A stretch of 37,903 nucleotides of DNA from Desulfobacteraceae bacterium (GCA_024226935.1 JAAELK010000344.1:1-37903), one strand, 5' to 3'; positions 1 to 8,408 are shown, counted from the stretch's first letter. Made by a program: numbers and translations. The notes: generated from the sequence alone by a model not told the origin.

Positions 1-68
1 CATAATTTGACTGCTCTTAATTTGAAATCCTTGTTGTACCGTTTCAGTATTTGCTTTCCCATTTTCAT
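1..68 (-). CDS. IS3-family transposase OrfA, N-terminal fragment (runs off window)
   Basis: Reading the minus strand from position 68 gives an ATG followed by about 22 codons to the window edge. The peptide contains RYNKDFKLRAVKL, the typical opening of the helix-turn-helix OrfA protein of IS3/IS911 elements (HTH_Tnp_1 family), which binds the element's ends. A good ribosome binding site, AAAGGAG, lies just upstream at 71-77. A second possible ATG is two codons in, at 62. The rest of the gene and OrfB lie outside the window. Family assignment rests on this short motif only. Confidence 0.6.
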   Translation of the reverse strand, partial: MKMGKQILKRYNKDFKLRAVKL

Positions 69-110
69 GCTCCTTTATGTGTTTTTTGTTTATTACACAT
101 ACGAGTGAAA
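1..110 (-). mobile_element. End of an IS3-family insertion sequence
   Basis: The OrfA start at 68 with its ribosome binding site implies that the left terminal inverted repeat lies a few tens of bases further right, around 90-130. The exact end cannot be fixed from one terminus. The element points out of the window to the left. It abuts the CsgG-like gene, whose first codons may be derived from the element's end. Confidence 0.45.
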
Positions 111-752
111 ATGTGTCTATTTTTTCAAAGAAAGATCAGTATCCCAGAGGTCAAAAATGTCTCACAATCAAAACCTATTACTACGACTCCTAAATATAGA
201 GAACTTACCATAGTGGTATTACCTGTTTATATCCCAGCCTCTTTACAACAGCAGTATGAGCTTGATGGCCCTTATAGGAAGGTTATAACTTTAGTTGAAG
301 AGGTAGTAATTAATGCAGGTATTAAAACTATTGACCGGCAACATCTTGATCAAGTTATTCAAGAATTGCAGCTTCATCAAACGGCTCTTATTAACAAACA
401 AAGTAAAATAAAGCTTGGTAAATTGTTAGGTGCAAACACCTTATTACAAACCAGCATTGACGATATTAGGATTAAAAACTCTCATTTTAAAGGGTATGGC
501 ACAGAAGTAAAAACTAAAGAGGTCACAATTGTAGTTAGTTTATCACTTGTCAGCGTTGAGACAGGTGATAAACTGTTTTCTACAAGGAGAAAAAGCGAGC
601 CAGAACAGTTAATGATAAGCGAGTATGGTGAAATGGAGTTAAATAGTGATTTTACCGATGAGTTGATCGAAAAAACATTTTTATTGATAGCCGCTAATGA
701 CGGCCTTCGACAGTTTTTAAAAAATCATAACAGAGGAAAATTGAGGTTGTAA
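111..752 (+). CDS. CsgG/FlgO-like protein, probably 5'-truncated
   Basis: The protein (213 residues from the ATG at 111, alternative GTG at 105) resembles the CsgG-type fold. It has a beta strand TIVVLPVY, a long helix ending in an IKTIDRQHLDQVIQEL segment (the family's vdR..l..il.E pattern), then KLGKLLGANTLLQTSI and a strand pair with SLVSVETGDKLFS. CsgG-like proteins are normally lipoproteins or exported proteins acting at the outer membrane. Here there is no signal peptide or lipobox and no ribosome binding site before either start. The IS3 end lies directly upstream, so the original 5' end has probably been lost. Exact subfamily (CsgG, FlgO, LpoB-like) is not decidable from sequence alone. 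Confidence 0.6.
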   Translation: MCLFFQRKISIPEVKNVSQSKPITTTPKYRELTIVVLPVYIPASLQQQYELDGPYRKVITLVEEVVINAGIKTIDRQHLDQVIQELQLHQTALINKQSKIKLGKLLGANTLLQTSIDDIRIKNSHFKGYGTEVKTKEVTIVVSLSLVSVETGDKLFSTRRKSEPEQLMISEYGEMELNSDFTDELIEKTFLLIAANDGLRQFLKNHNRGKLRL

Positions 753-920
753 TCTCAAATTCCATTCAATGAATTACCGGAAGGGATAAATTTTTATGAA
801 ATAGTTATAATCTTCTCTTCGAAGGGGCTGAAATAAAGGATACGCAAGGAATAAGTCTAACTATTATAACATAGGAAGATAATAAATGAAGTCGTACAAC
901 CTGAATTGAACGGGGGCGCA

Positions 921-1712
921 ATGAATTTGACACCTGGATTTTTCATCTCAATAATACTTGAATACTGGTATTTTATCCCAGTTATAGTTTTGATTTTATT
1001 TTTCAGGACCCCCTTTTTTAAAGGTTTTATTGGAGAAGTGATAATCAATATTACAACAGCGCTTTTTCTTGATAAAAATAGATACCATTTGATAAAAAAT
1101 GTAACATTGCCAACCGAAGACGGCACTACGCAAATTGATCACATTATTGTTTCTGAATACGGTATTTTTGTTGTTGAAACCAAAAATATGAAAGGATGGA
1201 TATTTGGTAGTGAAAAACAAAAAATGTGGACCCAGTCTATATTTAAACATAAAATTAAATTCCAAAATCCATTACATCAAAATTATAAACACATCAAAAC
1301 CCTTGAACGAGTATTGAATATCGGACAAGACAAATTTTTTTCTGTTATTGTTTTTGTAGGGGATGCGACTTTTAAAACGCAAATGCCTTCGAATGTTAAT
1401 TATCCGAGAGGATATCTTGATTATATTAAATCAAAAAAGGATGTCCTTTTGCTGAAAGAAGAAGTGAAAGAAGTAATCCAAAAAATTGAAATGGGAAGAT
1501 TTGAAAAAACTTATAAAACCCATCGGGAGCACGTGAGACACGTTAAGACGATAATTGCAAAAAAACAAAATGAAAAAGCATGCCCTAAATGCGGTAATGG
1601 GATGATTTTGAAAACGGTTAAAAAAGGTGTCAATACCGGAAAATTTTTTTGGGGTTGTTCACGATTTCCAAAATGCAGGGAGACAACGAATATATTAACG
1701 GAAAAGCCGTAA
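921..1712 (+). CDS. NERD-domain protein with C-terminal zinc ribbon
   Basis: The 264-residue protein begins with a hydrophobic helix (about residues 8-28), followed by a NERD domain (about 35-150). Recognisable NERD features are the GE near the start, the TQIDHIIVSEYGIFVVETKN segment with the D and E..K residues of the nuclease-like core, and W..... NP..QN. The C-terminus has a four-cysteine zinc ribbon of the topoisomerase type (CPKCG, then FWGCSRFPKC). NERD proteins are predicted restriction-like nucleases, often tied to DNA processing or mobile elements, but the function of this one is unknown. The ATG at 921 is preferred over an upstream TTG at 906 because GGGGGC lies a few bases before it. 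Confidence 0.8.
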   Translation: MNLTPGFFISIILEYWYFIPVIVLILFFRTPFFKGFIGEVIINITTALFLDKNRYHLIKNVTLPTEDGTTQIDHIIVSEYGIFVVETKNMKGWIFGSEKQKMWTQSIFKHKIKFQNPLHQNYKHIKTLERVLNIGQDKFFSVIVFVGDATFKTQMPSNVNYPRGYLDYIKSKKDVLLLKEEVKEVIQKIEMGRFEKTYKTHREHVRHVKTIIAKKQNEKACPKCGNGMILKTVKKGVNTGKFFWGCSRFPKCRETTNILTEKP

Positions 1713-1733
1713 ATATTTAAGGACAGGTATTAA

Positions 1734-2126
1734 ATGAACTCAAAATTAGAACAGATGATGAATATAAAAACTACCAACACGATCTTGTACTGCAGGAAAT
1801 GGGAAGAGACTGTTGCTTTTTACAAAACACAGATAGGACTGCCGGTAACAACTTCTTGTGACTGGTTTGTAGAGTTCAGGTTAAATGAGACTGCTTGTCT
1901 GAGTATTGCAGATGAAGCCAGGACTTCCATTGACAGCAGTGCTGGTAAAGGCATTACCATCACATTAGAAGTAGGTGATATTAAAATGGCACATTTATAT
2001 TTAAAGGAAGCCGGGCTTAATCTGGCACCGATAAAAGATCATGCTTGGGGAGCAAAAGTTATTCATATTTATGATCCCGAGGGCAATCGGCTGGAATTCT
2101 GGTCTCCAAATACTGAACTTGATTAA
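1734..2126 (+). CDS. VOC-family (glyoxalase/bleomycin-resistance-like) protein
   Basis: The 130-residue protein has the VOC pattern. It begins with a beta strand and TVAFYKTQIGLPV, then FVEFRLNE, ends with the metal/edge strand IHIYDPEGNRLEFWSP, and carries the family's final Glu in LEFW. VOC proteins include glyoxalase I, dioxygenases and antibiotic-binding resistance proteins; the substrate cannot be told. The start is supported by GGACAGG about ten bases upstream, and the gene follows the NERD gene by 21 bases, so the two may be cotranscribed. It lies in the accessory block and near a beta-lactamase gene, but a resistance role is only a guess. Confidence 0.8.
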   Translation: MNSKLEQMMNIKTTNTILYCRKWEETVAFYKTQIGLPVTTSCDWFVEFRLNETACLSIADEARTSIDSSAGKGITITLEVGDIKMAHLYLKEAGLNLAPIKDHAWGAKVIHIYDPEGNRLEFWSPNTELD

Positions 2127-2310
2127 CTTTTATCGGCGTGCGTACTATGTTGAACAGCTTAAGGAAGGTATTTGGATTTATTATGGGAGGAAGGACTCAA
2201 AGTAGTCGAAAGAATAACTTTATTTTTGTTATTAACAGCCGCATGTTCAAAGTTTTCTTTGAATTGGTTTAATTATGCACATTTAAACTATAGATTAAAA
2301 GGAGGTACAC

Positions 2311-3306
2311 ATGAACTGGAATAAGGGGAGTCTTTTTGAAATATCCGGCAGTTACTGGAAATCTTGTACACTTCATACCGGTGTTGATCTTGATATTTTT
2401 ACAATTATTGGAACCGGTAATAAATCTTTGGAAGATGTCGCAAAAGAGATCAATGGGGACCTGCGCGGAGTATCAGCATTGCTAAATGCCTTGTCGGCAA
2501 TGGAGTTACTGGATAAAATTGATGGCGGATTTTCCAATACTAGGTTTTCAAAACAATTTCTTTCTAAAGATTCACCGGATTATACTGGATTCATTATAAT
2601 GCATCATCATCACCTGATGGCTTCCTGGACAAAGATGTCTGCCTCTGTATTAAGCGGAAAGCCAAATCGCTCAAGTGTTTCCGATACAGATGATGAAAAT
2701 GAACGGGAAAGCTTTTTGATGGGAATGTATAATGTAGCCAGTGCAACAGCCCCGATGTATTCTAAAATTCTTGATTTGAGTGATTGCACACACCTGCTTG
2801 ATTTGGGCGGTGGGCCGGGAACATACGCTATTCATTTCTGCCTGGATAATCCTGGATTAAAGGCAACTGTCTTTGATCTTCCCACTACCCAAAAATTTGC
2901 TGAAAAAACCATTGCCTCCTTTGATCTTTCAGGAAGAATTCGATTTAAAGGGGGAAGTTATGATGAAGATACTGATCTTGAACAGGAATATGATGCGGTA
3001 TGGCTTTCTCAAATTCTGCATGGAGAAGGGCCAAAAGAGGCGGAATCGATTGTTGCCAAAGCCGTTGAAGCACTTAAACCGGGCGGGAAAATTTTTATAC
3101 AAGAGTTCATACTCGATAACACAATGGACGGTCCTTTGTTTCCGGCATTGTTTGCTTTAAACATGCTGGCTGTTACAGATAGAGGGCAATCTTATTCAGA
3201 GGCGCAGCTAGGAAAAATGCTTGAAAAATGTGGCATTTCGAATATACAAAGAATTGCTGTTGATTCCCCCAATGATGCGGGGATCATGGTCGGGGTAAAA
3301 CCATAG
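2311..3306 (+). CDS. SAM-dependent O-methyltransferase (winged-helix dimerisation type)
   Basis: The 331-residue protein has an N-terminal winged-helix/dimerisation region (about 10-90) and a class I methyltransferase fold. Motif I is LLDLGGGPGTYA at about 162-173, followed by the acidic end of strand 2 (VFDLP) and the late LKPGGKIFIQEF strand. This is the layout of the acetylserotonin/hydroxyindole O-methyltransferase group (Methyltransf_2). The substrate is unknown. A strong ribosome binding site, AAGGAGGT, precedes the ATG by a few bases. A run of four histidines (about 98-101) lies in the helical region between the dimerisation and catalytic parts. A second methyltransferase of similar architecture but low similarity is encoded at 6443. 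Confidence 0.85.
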   Translation: MNWNKGSLFEISGSYWKSCTLHTGVDLDIFTIIGTGNKSLEDVAKEINGDLRGVSALLNALSAMELLDKIDGGFSNTRFSKQFLSKDSPDYTGFIIMHHHHLMASWTKMSASVLSGKPNRSSVSDTDDENERESFLMGMYNVASATAPMYSKILDLSDCTHLLDLGGGPGTYAIHFCLDNPGLKATVFDLPTTQKFAEKTIASFDLSGRIRFKGGSYDEDTDLEQEYDAVWLSQILHGEGPKEAESIVAKAVEALKPGGKIFIQEFILDNTMDGPLFPALFALNMLAVTDRGQSYSEAQLGKMLEKCGISNIQRIAVDSPNDAGIMVGVKP

Positions 3307-3437
3307 AACAGCGGTAAAAGGCGAATAAATGAAACATATCAAAAAATTTAATAATCTTGCTTAAAATAGTCTTACCAACAATATCAGCTTGGCATCTTTG
3401 TATACAGGTATTATACACAAAAAAGGAGTAAAAAAAC

Positions 3438-4226
3438 GTGATGGAAGCTAAATTTAAAATTATTCTGATCCTACTTTCATCGTTTCTTGCTGTTAGCGTG
3501 GCAAATGCTGAAGATTCCGGGTTGGGACAATTATTCAGGGAACGTAATATAAAAGGAACCATAATTATTTCATCCTTGGGGGGTGAAACCGAATATTTCT
3601 ACAATAGAGCACGTGCAACAAAAAGGTTTTTGCCAGCTTCGACATTTAAAATACCAAACACGCTTATAGCCCTTGATGAGAAAATTATTGTAAATGAAAA
3701 GCAAATAATCAAGTGGGATGGAAAAGATAGAGGATGGAGTCCGTGGAACCAGGATCAATCTCTTGAGACCGCATTTCCCATATCATGTGTTTGGTTCTAT
3801 CAGGAATTGGCCAAACGTATTGGGAATATTAATTATCTATCCCACCTTGACAGGTTGAATTATGGAAACAAAAAAACTGGCCCCGGAGTAACTACCTTTT
3901 GGTTGGAGGGTGAATTAGCAATATCCGCCCGTGGGCAAATTGAGTTTTTGAAAAAATTTTATAAAGAGGATTTGCCCTATAAAAAAAGCCATCTCCAGTT
4001 ATTAAAAAATATTATGATTGTTGAAAAAAAACCTCGGTATATCATCCGTGGAAAAACCGGATGGGCGATGCATGTAAAAAATCAATACGGCTGGTATGTT
4101 GGATATGTTGAAACCGATCAAAAAGTATGGTTTTTTGCCATGAATTCGGATATTGGCAAAAAAACAGATGCTGTTTACAGGAAAGAAATAACAATGGAAG
4201 CCCTTAAAGTTAAGGGCATAATATAG
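3438..4226 (+). CDS. Class D (OXA-type) beta-lactamase, secreted
   Basis: Serine beta-lactamase that would hydrolyse beta-lactams in the periplasm. All class D signatures are present: the nucleophile motif S68-T-F-K71, whose lysine is normally carboxylated; S116-C-V118; Y142-G-N144; K206-T-G208; and FWLEG (about 154-158), containing the Trp that stabilises the carboxylysine. The length of 262 residues is normal. A signal peptide is clear (hydrophobic core 8-20, cleavage likely after VANA). The gene can start at GTG 3438 or ATG 3441; AAGGAG at 3423-3428 fits the GTG slightly better. It stands alone, directly beside a broken IS5-type transposase gene. The substrate spectrum cannot be read from sequence. 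Confidence 0.93.
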   Translation: MMEAKFKIILILLSSFLAVSVANAEDSGLGQLFRERNIKGTIIISSLGGETEYFYNRARATKRFLPASTFKIPNTLIALDEKIIVNEKQIIKWDGKDRGWSPWNQDQSLETAFPISCVWFYQELAKRIGNINYLSHLDRLNYGNKKTGPGVTTFWLEGELAISARGQIEFLKKFYKEDLPYKKSHLQLLKNIMIVEKKPRYIIRGKTGWAMHVKNQYGWYVGYVETDQKVWFFAMNSDIGKKTDAVYRKEITMEALKVKGII

Positions 4227-4239
4227 TGTGTAACAGGGC

Positions 4240-4253
4240 TAATGCAGCCGATG
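4240..4253 (+). repeat. 14-base repeat, copy 1
   Basis: TAATGCAGCCGATG occurs here, 13 bases after the beta-lactamase stop, and again at 6343-6356. Here it is preceded by TAACAGGGC, which is reminiscent of the first half of an integron attC site, but the second half is missing: the sequence after it runs into the IS5-type remnant. Confidence 0.5.
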
Positions 4254-4295
4254 TTCTCTGTTTTTCATCATTTGCGGGAACCCGGGGCTTTATTT

Positions 4296-4847
4296 TTAAT
4301 TTTTATCCAACTGGCCCCCGGGAAAGTCCATATGCAGTTTGAGTTGTTTGATTTTTTTTTTGGACAAAGGTCTGTTGGCGGATTTAACCAGTCTTGCATC
4401 GATGGCAACGCCTTCATTAATGGCCAGCCCATGCTGATGGAATTGTTTGAGAAGTTCACTGTTAATTTTGATCATGGCTTCTTTGGACAGGCGTTTTCTA
4501 AAGCGAGAGAAAGTAGAATGATCAGGAGACGGATAGTCCATGGGCAGTTTAAGAAAAGCCTTAAAGGAGATCCGATCATTGATCTGGCTTTCAAGCTCCG
4601 GGTCGGATTTAATTTGAAACCATTTTTGTAAAAGAAAGCATTTAAACAAAAGCGTAGGGGGATAGGCCCTTTCACCTTCTTTCGCTTTGCCGGTCTGATA
4701 AAATTTTATGAGAAGATTTTCAACGGGTTCCCAATCAATGGTGTTGTCTACTTTGCGCAGGAATAACAAAGAACGGTTTTTGTCAGCATTTTTATTAGCA
4801 GCGATATCAGCAAAGGAAAAAGATTGTTCAATTTTTTTGTAAGTCAT
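4296..4847 (-). pseudogene. IS5-type transposase remnant (C-terminal half missing)
   Basis: The minus-strand frame of 183 residues matches the N-terminal half of IS5/IS1182-type transposases (DUF772 region): RAYPPTLLFKCFLLQKW, SFKAFLKLPMDYPSPDHSTFSRFRKRL and the first catalytic-core strand AIDARLVKS, with the conserved Asp. The start is intact, with GGAGAC just before the ATG. The frame stops at GGQLDKN followed by TAA, where a full transposase of this family would continue for well over 100 residues with the remaining catalytic Asp/Glu. Nothing recognisable follows in other frames, so the element is truncated and inactive. It sits directly downstream of, and convergent with, the beta-lactamase gene. 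Confidence 0.75.
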
Positions 4848-5030
4848 GATGTCTCCTGGATGTCAATTTCAATGGAGAAGTAATAGCAATATTATAATGC
4901 AGAATCAACATGATAGATTAATATTACTAATAAAATGAAACAAAATTATATTAATACAAGAGTAATTACAGGACCAATTTGAAAAAATCTGAATGGTTGC
5001 GCAGATCATAAAATACTGGGAAAAAATCAG

Positions 5031-5708
5031 ATGAAAAAGGAAAAATATATAGATTCCTATCTCGAAGGATATCTTTTGAAATATGATAAATGGCTGAACA
5101 AAGGACAAATTTCCCACTCTTCAAAGGTTATACCTGTCTTAAAATCTTTAAGCGCAGAGCAGTGGGTGCTCCCGACAGAACAGGTGATGAAAATACTTCA
5201 CAATGCAAAATCAGTAGCTGTTAAGAACTGTGAATGCAGGGTTCATTATAAGAGGTGTGACAAGCCCTTGGAAGTATGCTTTTTACTGAATGAAGTGGGG
5301 GATAGGTTGGTAGCGGGAGGGAAGGCCCGTCACGTTGATTTAAAAGAGATCGGCGATATTTTAATTAAGGCAAATGAAAGCGGGCTTGTTCATCTTGGTC
5401 TATATATGCCCGATCATGAACTTTTTGCATTATGCAGTTGCTGCTCATGTTGTTGCCATGATTTACAGATAGTGAAACACTATGAACGAAAGGATTTAAT
5501 TGTCCGTTCGGAATATTTAGCTTTTACAAATTTTACTGATTGTATTCACTGCGGTGAATGTATCGGCAGATGTGTTTTTGGTGCCAGGGTCTTTACTGAT
5601 GAAAAAATGGAATACAATGCTGAAGGATGCCTTGGTTGTGGACTTTGTGTTACGAGTTGTCCTGTCGAGGCTACCTCGATGCGATTGAGAGTAAGTCAGA
5701 AATACTAA
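5031..5708 (+). CDS. Cys-rich 4Fe-4S ferredoxin-domain protein
   Basis: The 225-residue protein ends in a two-cluster ferredoxin domain: C171-x2-C174-x2-C177-x3-C181 and C200-x2-C203-x2-C206-x3-CP. Each is a classic [4Fe-4S] set. The middle part carries further cysteines: KNCECR at 66-70 with C76 and C83, and a dense CSCCSCCCH block at 135-143, which could hold another metal centre. The arrangement occurs, as I recall it, in uncharacterised ferredoxin-like proteins of anaerobes. It is predicted to be cytoplasmic and to transfer electrons; the partner is unknown. The ribosome binding site is weak. The next gene, a small membrane protein, follows after about 90 bases. Confidence 0.85.
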   Translation: MKKEKYIDSYLEGYLLKYDKWLNKGQISHSSKVIPVLKSLSAEQWVLPTEQVMKILHNAKSVAVKNCECRVHYKRCDKPLEVCFLLNEVGDRLVAGGKARHVDLKEIGDILIKANESGLVHLGLYMPDHELFALCSCCSCCCHDLQIVKHYERKDLIVRSEYLAFTNFTDCIHCGECIGRCVFGARVFTDEKMEYNAEGCLGCGLCVTSCPVEATSMRLRVSQKY

Positions 5709-5797
5709 ATATGGACAGCTGGAACTGGCTTGTCTACCAAGATATTTGTAATCAAAAAGAAACGGTATACAGAAACTTATAATGGAGAGAATTATCA

Positions 5798-6301
5798 ATG
5801 AAATCATATTTTTTGATTGGCGCTAAAATACTCGGGATATATTTGTTTTATCTTTGTCTTCTAAATCTATTTGCTTTTGTTGCTGGGTTAATCGTATTTG
5901 CTTCATCCCCATCCAGGCCGTTTTCAATTCTAACAATGGTAAGCTCCACCGGGTCATTGGTGATCTTATTAACGTTGTCGATCCTTTTACTTTTGAAAAC
6001 AGATAAGGTTGCATCTATCTTGGGTGTAAAAGAGGATCAAGCTGTTTCTAAACGGGTATTAAATGTTCAAGCAGGGACAATACTTATTGGAATTTTTATT
6101 TTTTCGACTAACATCGGGGGATTTTTATCCATGTTATATTTTCAATTAAAGGAAGTAAACGCCGGCATGGACCCAATTGGGACCATGCCAAAGGGACTTA
6201 TTTTTTCAAAAGATTTATTGACTGTAACTCTTACAATTATTTTTTCGCTCTTCCTGATCTTCGGTTCTAAAATGATTGATAAAATTATAAGGCCGAAATA
6301 A
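5798..6301 (+). CDS. Small four-helix membrane protein, unknown function
   Basis: The 167-residue protein has four clear hydrophobic segments (about residues 5-35, 45-66, 92-115 and 142-162) joined by short polar loops. I do not recognise a family. The start is well supported by GGAGAG ten bases upstream of the ATG. It follows the Cys-rich ferredoxin gene in the same direction and may be cotranscribed with it, so a role as its membrane anchor or partner is possible but unproven. Confidence 0.7.
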   Translation: MKSYFLIGAKILGIYLFYLCLLNLFAFVAGLIVFASSPSRPFSILTMVSSTGSLVILLTLSILLLLKTDKVASILGVKEDQAVSKRVLNVQAGTILIGIFIFSTNIGGFLSMLYFQLKEVNAGMDPIGTMPKGLIFSKDLLTVTLTIIFSLFLIFGSKMIDKIIRPK

Positions 6302-6342
6302 ACATGAATTTAATCCATGGCTTAGCTTGAGCCCTGCAAGGT

Positions 6343-6375
6343 TAATGCAGCCGATGCAAAAAGCCGCGTCTGCTG
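6343..6375 (+). repeat. 14-base repeat copy 2 within an attC-like hairpin
   Basis: The repeat TAATGCAGCCGATG (6343-6356) overlaps the left arm of a hairpin: CAGCCGATGC (6348-6357) pairs with GCGTCTGCTG (6366-6375) around an 8-base loop, with one mismatch and one G-T pair. AGCTT and AAGCT outside could extend it. Mispaired arms between unrelated single genes recall integron attC sites, but a proper GTTRRRY/RYYYAAC pair is not evident. Confidence 0.4.
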
Positions 6376-6442
6376 AAAAGTAAGCTTATTTTGTTTATTA
6401 TTTACGAACTTCAAGGTAACTTTTCTTATTTAAGGAATTTAT

Positions 6443-7447
6443 ATGGCAATAAAATCATTAATTAAATTCTTTTCAAACACTCCTGTAATGTTGATGCTCC
6501 GTATTGGCAAATTAACGAAAGAGACCTGTCGTACTGGTTTTGTCTTAACGGCAATTTCTGAAGGAGTGTATGATATTATGCAATCCGGGCCTGTTACCTT
6601 TGAGCAAATTCAAAGGTTTCTCAAATCGGATTTTAATCCGGAAGGACTCAGGGCATGGCTTGATCTAGGTGTCAGTCTTGGTGAACTTAAAAAAACCACC
6701 AGAGGTTATTCTATTAAAGGAAAACTTTCTAAAGAACTTATAAGGCCAGCCAATGATACCTGGCGGGCTTTTTTGCAGGTGCGGACGGAGGTTTTTTATA
6801 AGTTTATTATTAATACACCTTCAATGCTTAAAAAAAATATGCAATTTGAAAATAGTGAAGCTTATGGAGAATTGGTTGCCAGATCTTCCCGAACGCTTGA
6901 GCCTGTTTTGCTTGATGTAGTTGATAATCTTATACCAAAAAATAAAGTCTATCGACTATTGGAGATCGGTTGTGGCTCTGGGATTTATATCAAACGTGCC
7001 TGTGAACTGAATCCCTTATTAACTGCCGTTGGATTGGAAGTTCAGCAGAGCGTTGCAAAATTAGCTAGCAAAAATATTAAAACCTGGAATTTTGAAGATC
7101 GTGTCGTGATTGAAAATACTGATATTCGTGAGTATGAATGCAAATCTGATTTTGATCTGGTTACATTTTATAATCTTATTTATTATTTTCCGGTTGATGA
7201 AAGGATTGATCTATTAAAAGATCTTGGGAAATATTTAAAGCCCGGTGGTGAATTAATATTAACAAGTATGTGCAAGGGGAAGGATCCATCACTGAGTCTG
7301 ATGAATTTATGGACGTCGATGACAGATGGTTACGGCCCTTTACCCAGCCCAAAGCAAATACATGATCAGCTTAAGAAAGCGGGGTATCGTAAAATAAAAA
7401 GTAAAATGCTGATTCCATCTTTTGTATTATTCAGGGTGTTTAAATAA
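6443..7447 (+). CDS. SAM-dependent class I methyltransferase
   Basis: The 334-residue protein has an N-terminal helical/winged-helix region (about 1-130) and a Rossmann methyltransferase domain. Motif I is LLEIGCGSGIYIKR at about 172-185, the acidic residue after strand 2 lies in VGLEVQQS, and strand 4 is DLVTFYNLIYYF, followed by LKPGGELILTS. The acceptor is unknown. The architecture resembles the methyltransferase at 2311 but the sequences are clearly different, so they are not recent duplicates. The ATG is preceded by AAGGAA. The gene is the last one on the AT-rich accessory stretch; the gap after it contains only a weak hairpin (7465-7482). Confidence 0.82.
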   Translation: MAIKSLIKFFSNTPVMLMLRIGKLTKETCRTGFVLTAISEGVYDIMQSGPVTFEQIQRFLKSDFNPEGLRAWLDLGVSLGELKKTTRGYSIKGKLSKELIRPANDTWRAFLQVRTEVFYKFIINTPSMLKKNMQFENSEAYGELVARSSRTLEPVLLDVVDNLIPKNKVYRLLEIGCGSGIYIKRACELNPLLTAVGLEVQQSVAKLASKNIKTWNFEDRVVIENTDIREYECKSDFDLVTFYNLIYYFPVDERIDLLKDLGKYLKPGGELILTSMCKGKDPSLSLMNLWTSMTDGYGPLPSPKQIHDQLKKAGYRKIKSKMLIPSFVLFRVFK

Positions 7448-7715
7448 CAAACGCTTTTATTGCGAGCTCCGGTTTTGGAGTTACTTTAAATTGTATCAAT
7501 AAAACAATAAGGGAAAATAATTGATACAACAGGAGCACATTTGATTTTCTTTGGTATTACGAGTTTAATTTGGCCTTTATTGAAACTTGGACTCAATTAT
7601 ACTAATTTTCAATTTAAGTGTTGCAGCGGACTGTCCGGGGACGGCATGACAGAGACCGCACTTGTGGTTGCCAGTAATTCCGCAGACCGGGAAACAAGAA
7701 AGAAGGAGTTAAAAA

Positions 7716-8408
7716 ATGGTGGATATCGATTATGAACTGGATGAACATATAGCCATCCTGACCATGAAAAATGGTGAAAACAGGTTTAATTTTGATTTTT
7801 TTGAAGCCATTCATAAAGTGCTTGATGAAATTGAAAAAAATAACGAGGCAAAGATATTGGTTGTCAGATCTGCCCATGAAAAAATCTGGTGTAATGGGAT
7901 TGATCTGGACTGGTTTCTCCCATTGTCAAAAAGTGACCCAAAAGAGTTTAAAAGGTTTCCGTTTGAACTGACTGGTTTTTTAAAAAGGATCTTATATTTT
8001 CCCATGGTAACCATTGCCGCCATCAACGGCCATGCCTTTGCCGGCGGGGCAATGATGGCAGCTGCCATGGATTTTCGTTTTATGAGAAAAGACCGGGGAT
8101 ATTTGTGTATTCCGGAGGTTGATCTTGGCATTCCGTTGTTTCCAAGTATGATTGCCATTATGCAAAAGGCGGTACCACAGTATAAATTTCTTGAAATGCA
8201 GTATCTGGGAACAAGAATGACGGCAGATGAATGTGAGAAACACAACATTATTACCAGGAGCTGTCATAAGAATGAATTGATGGACAATGTGTTGAATTTT
8301 GCAAGACTCCACAAGAAAGATCCTAGGATGATTGGTGCCATGAAGGAACTTACCTATAAACATTTTGAGAAGATTTTTGAAGTGGACGACCATGAATGGA
8401 AGGGATAG
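7716..8408 (+). CDS. Enoyl-CoA hydratase/isomerase family protein
   Basis: The 230-residue protein belongs to the crotonase fold. The oxyanion-hole segments are visible: WCNGIDLDWF, corresponding to the usual A-x-G-x-D-L, and AINGHAFAGGAMMAAAMDFR. IPEVDLGIPL carries a glutamate where delta3,delta2-enoyl-CoA isomerases place their general base. The second hydratase glutamate, normally in the AGG segment, is absent, which favours an isomerase-like role. It is shorter than typical hydratases (about 260) and resembles plant/bacterial enoyl-CoA isomerases in length. The start is supported by AAGGAG. It converges on the FadH-like gene, so both could act on CoA esters or unsaturated acids. Confidence 0.88.
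   Translation: MVDIDYELDEHIAILTMKNGENRFNFDFFEAIHKVLDEIEKNNEAKILVVRSAHEKIWCNGIDLDWFLPLSKSDPKEFKRFPFELTGFLKRILYFPMVTIAAINGHAFAGGAMMAAAMDFRFMRKDRGYLCIPEVDLGIPLFPSMIAIMQKAVPQYKFLEMQYLGTRMTADECEKHNIITRSCHKNELMDNVLNFARLHKKDPRMIGAMKELTYKHFEKIFEVDDHEWKG

Noticed and set aside
3389-3416. Promoter-like TTGGCA with TTATAC before the beta-lactamase gene
   Set aside because: The -10 match is poor and the better TATTAT box would give too short a spacer.
4242-4631. Open frame of 129 codons on the plus strand
   Set aside because: It is antisense to the IS5-type transposase remnant and has no family pattern of its own.
7465-7482. Weak hairpin AGCTCC...GGAGTT after the second methyltransferase
   Set aside because: Only six pairs with two marginal ones and no T run, so not called a terminator or an attC site.
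7541-7735. 64-codon frame starting with TTG and overlapping the crotonase start
   Set aside because: It lacks a recognisable pattern, and its end overlaps the well-supported start at 7716. It may be leader sequence or a remnant.
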